Both the position numbers and the translations under genes were made by a program. Of a DNA stretch of 33,895 bases, positions 33,062 through 33,895 are shown piece by piece. The first letter of the stretch is position 1. Each line of letters opens with the position of its first letter. Location: the NCBI GenBank assembly GCA_012799975.1, contig JAAZKF010000210.1, positions 1-33,895 of the forward strand. Reading direction: 5' to 3'. The stretch comes from Burkholderiales bacterium (GTDB taxonomy: Bacteria > Vulcanimicrobiota > Xenobia > Xenobiales > Xenobiaceae). The notes beneath the pieces are model-generated. The model saw only the letters and a list, made by a program, of their open reading frames with translations, was not told the origin of the DNA and ran no database searches.

Positions 33062-33682
33062 TTAGCGATACTTACGAACCAGCGCAGACACCCGTCCCAC
33101 GACCCGGAAGTCACGGGACACAATGATATCTTCATAGATGGGGTTGTCTGATCGCAGGACGACCCGATCCGCCTCCGGGTAGAAGCGCTTGACCGTGGCT
33201 TCGTCCTCGATTATGGCGACTACGATCTCGGCGCGGTGCACGCGCACATCCGGCTCTACCAGGACCAGGTCGCCGGCCTGAATCCCTTCAGCCATGCTGT
33301 CTCCCCGGACCCTGAGAAAGAAGGAACTCTCGTCTACAGGCAGCCAGTCCTGGCGAATCGGCAGGTGCTCTTCGATGTCTTCTACAGCCAGGATTGGCCG
33401 TCCGGCCGCGACCTCGCCGAGCAGGGGAACCATCCGGACGTGTTCCGTAGAGTCGGGCTCTTCCAAGAGCCCGCTGGCCAGACGGATGGTGCGAGCCCCC
33501 GATTCCCGCTGGATGCAACCCTTCTTTTCCAGCGCTTCCAGGTGGCGGCTCACGGCCTGGGTGGACCGGAAGCCGCAATGCTCGGCAATCTCGCGGAAGG
33601 TAGGTGGGAAGCCCCTCTCTCGGATGGTCCGGACCAGGAAGTCCAGGATTTCCCTTTGGCGCTTGTTGAGTTCCGGGTGCAT
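33062..33682 (-). CDS. lexA: LexA repressor, SOS regulator
   Basis: Canonical LexA of 206 residues. The winged HTH (RQREILDFLVRTIRERGFPP, STQAVSRHLEALEKKG) is followed by the cleavage site A93-G94 in VPLLGEVAAGRPI, nucleophile S129 in RGDSMAEG and general base K165 in EATVKRF, so RecA-stimulated self-cleavage is expected. It should repress the SOS regulon and itself. Start ATG 33682 follows CGGAGAAAG; an in-frame ATG at 33709 lies inside an operator and is rejected. Two GAAC-N4-GTTC boxes cover its promoter. It heads an operon with two small ORFs. It contrasts with the LexA-like protein at 18006-18599, which lacks the dyad. Confidence 0.97.
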   Translation of the reverse strand: MHPELNKRQREILDFLVRTIRERGFPPTFREIAEHCGFRSTQAVSRHLEALEKKGCIQRESGARTIRLASGLLEEPDSTEHVRMVPLLGEVAAGRPILAVEDIEEHLPIRQDWLPVDESSFFLRVRGDSMAEGIQAGDLVLVEPDVRVHRAEIVVAIIEDEATVKRFYPEADRVVLRSDNPIYEDIIVSRDFRVVGRVSALVRKYR

Positions 33683-33701
33683 GGCTTTCTCCGGGCGATC
33701 T

Positions 33702-33717
33702 GTGAACATATGTTCAC
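33702..33717. promoter_or_regulatory. SOS box 2, lexA leader
   Basis: GTGAACATATGTTCAC is a perfect 16-base palindrome with the GAAC-N4-GTTC core of Gram-positive-type LexA operators. It lies about 20 bases upstream of the lexA ATG, downstream of the promoter. Confidence 0.9.
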
Positions 33718-33727
33718 TTCTATTTGA

Positions 33728-33756
33728 ATTTTAGTGAACGCCCGTTCACATGTCAA
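33728..33756 (-). promoter_or_regulatory. lexA promoter
   Basis: On the minus strand TTGACA (33756-33751), a spacer of exactly 17 bases and TAAAAT (33733-33728). The spacer is filled by SOS box 1, so LexA binding must block RNA polymerase. Confidence 0.9.
33734..33749. promoter_or_regulatory. SOS box 1, in the lexA promoter spacer
   Basis: GTGAACGCCCGTTCAC, near-perfect palindrome with core GAAC-GCCC-GTTC, between the -35 and -10 hexamers. Confidence 0.9.
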
Positions 33757-33770
33757 GTCTTGCTCCCCCC

Positions 33771-33895
33771 CTGAATCCGCCGCCTACCGTGGCATTCGGC
33801 CGTCGATCCGTTGAGACCCCACCCACACCAGGGTGTGGGTGGGAGGGGCCCGTCTGCGTCGTCAGGCGCACCTCTGCGGTGCTCACGTAGTTTCC
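33771..33895 (-). repeat. Second copy of the palindromic element, inverted, cut by the window edge
   Basis: Read on the minus strand, 33895-33846 equals bases 32388-32437 of the first copy over 50 bases without a difference, and the last 36 bases (33806-33771) match with two differences. Between them this copy has 39 bases where the first has 3; they contain a perfect 12-pair hairpin (33818-33829 with 33832-33843). The outer end CTGAATCCGCCGCC starts 15 bases from the lexA -35. The other half lies beyond the window. Confidence 0.85.

Noticed and set aside
33683-33709. Upstream in-frame ATG at 33709 as lexA start
   Set aside because: This ATG is inside an SOS box and has no ribosome site, whereas ATG 33682 has GGAG at a good distance and gives a normal N-terminus.
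1-33895. CRISPR arrays, tRNA, rRNA, prophage or transposase genes
   Set aside because: I saw no regularly spaced repeats, cloverleaf-like or rRNA sequence, and no integrase, transposase or phage structural protein.

Overview
This is a gene-dense, high-GC chromosomal window of about 34 kb from a bacterium I cannot name. The pieces point to an uncultured, type IV pilus-bearing, rod- or coccus-forming species: a SEDS/PBP pair of the kind common in Terrabacteria, a B. subtilis-like partner-switching sigma module (STAS, RsbW-like, SigB/SigF-like), an SOS operator of the GAAC-N4-GTTC type, PilB and PilT motor ATPases, and no rRNA, tRNA, phage or CRISPR signal. GTG and TTG starts, 4-base stop/start overlaps and strong GGAGG ribosome sites are frequent.

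Layout. Positions 1-10291 lie mostly on the plus strand: a SEDS glycosyltransferase (cut by the left edge), a class B PBP, serC, two pilT paralogs (the second with a broken ATPase site), serS, an FAD oxidoreductase and ubiX; one minus-strand hypothetical gene (3713-5011) overlaps the start of pilT head to head. Positions 10299-28720 are all minus strand. Read in the direction of transcription they give: an Asp-box propeller, a CBS-GAF histidine kinase and a membrane glycosyltransferase; proline dehydrogenase; sppA with a two-gene ABC exporter; a YtxH protein; the sigma module; a LexA-like repressor lacking the protease dyad; a FecR protein; a CHASE2 nucleotide cyclase; a cNMP-binding HD-GYP protein; pilB; and a GAF-HD-GYP protein. 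The last five form a plausible signalling cassette: an envelope-facing sensor and cyclase, a protein that could read the cyclic nucleotide and cut c-di-GMP, and the pilus extension motor.

Positions 28832-33895 are looser and more AT-rich. They hold a secreted HExxH metallopeptidase with TPRs, an XRE-like protein carrying two copies of an unfamiliar GGWLKGLPRNP repeat, a small orphan gene, and a canonical lexA with two SOS boxes in and next to its promoter, followed by two small ORFs and an intrinsic terminator. This SOS operon is bracketed by two oppositely oriented copies of a palindromic, strongly foldable element (32299-32476, and 33771 to the window edge), which I could not assign to a named family.

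The most notable points are the bracketed SOS operon with two undescribed small proteins, the contrast between a live and a dead LexA in the same window, the cyclase/cNMP-HD-GYP/PilB cassette, the PilT pseudo-ATPase, and the GGWLKG repeat protein.
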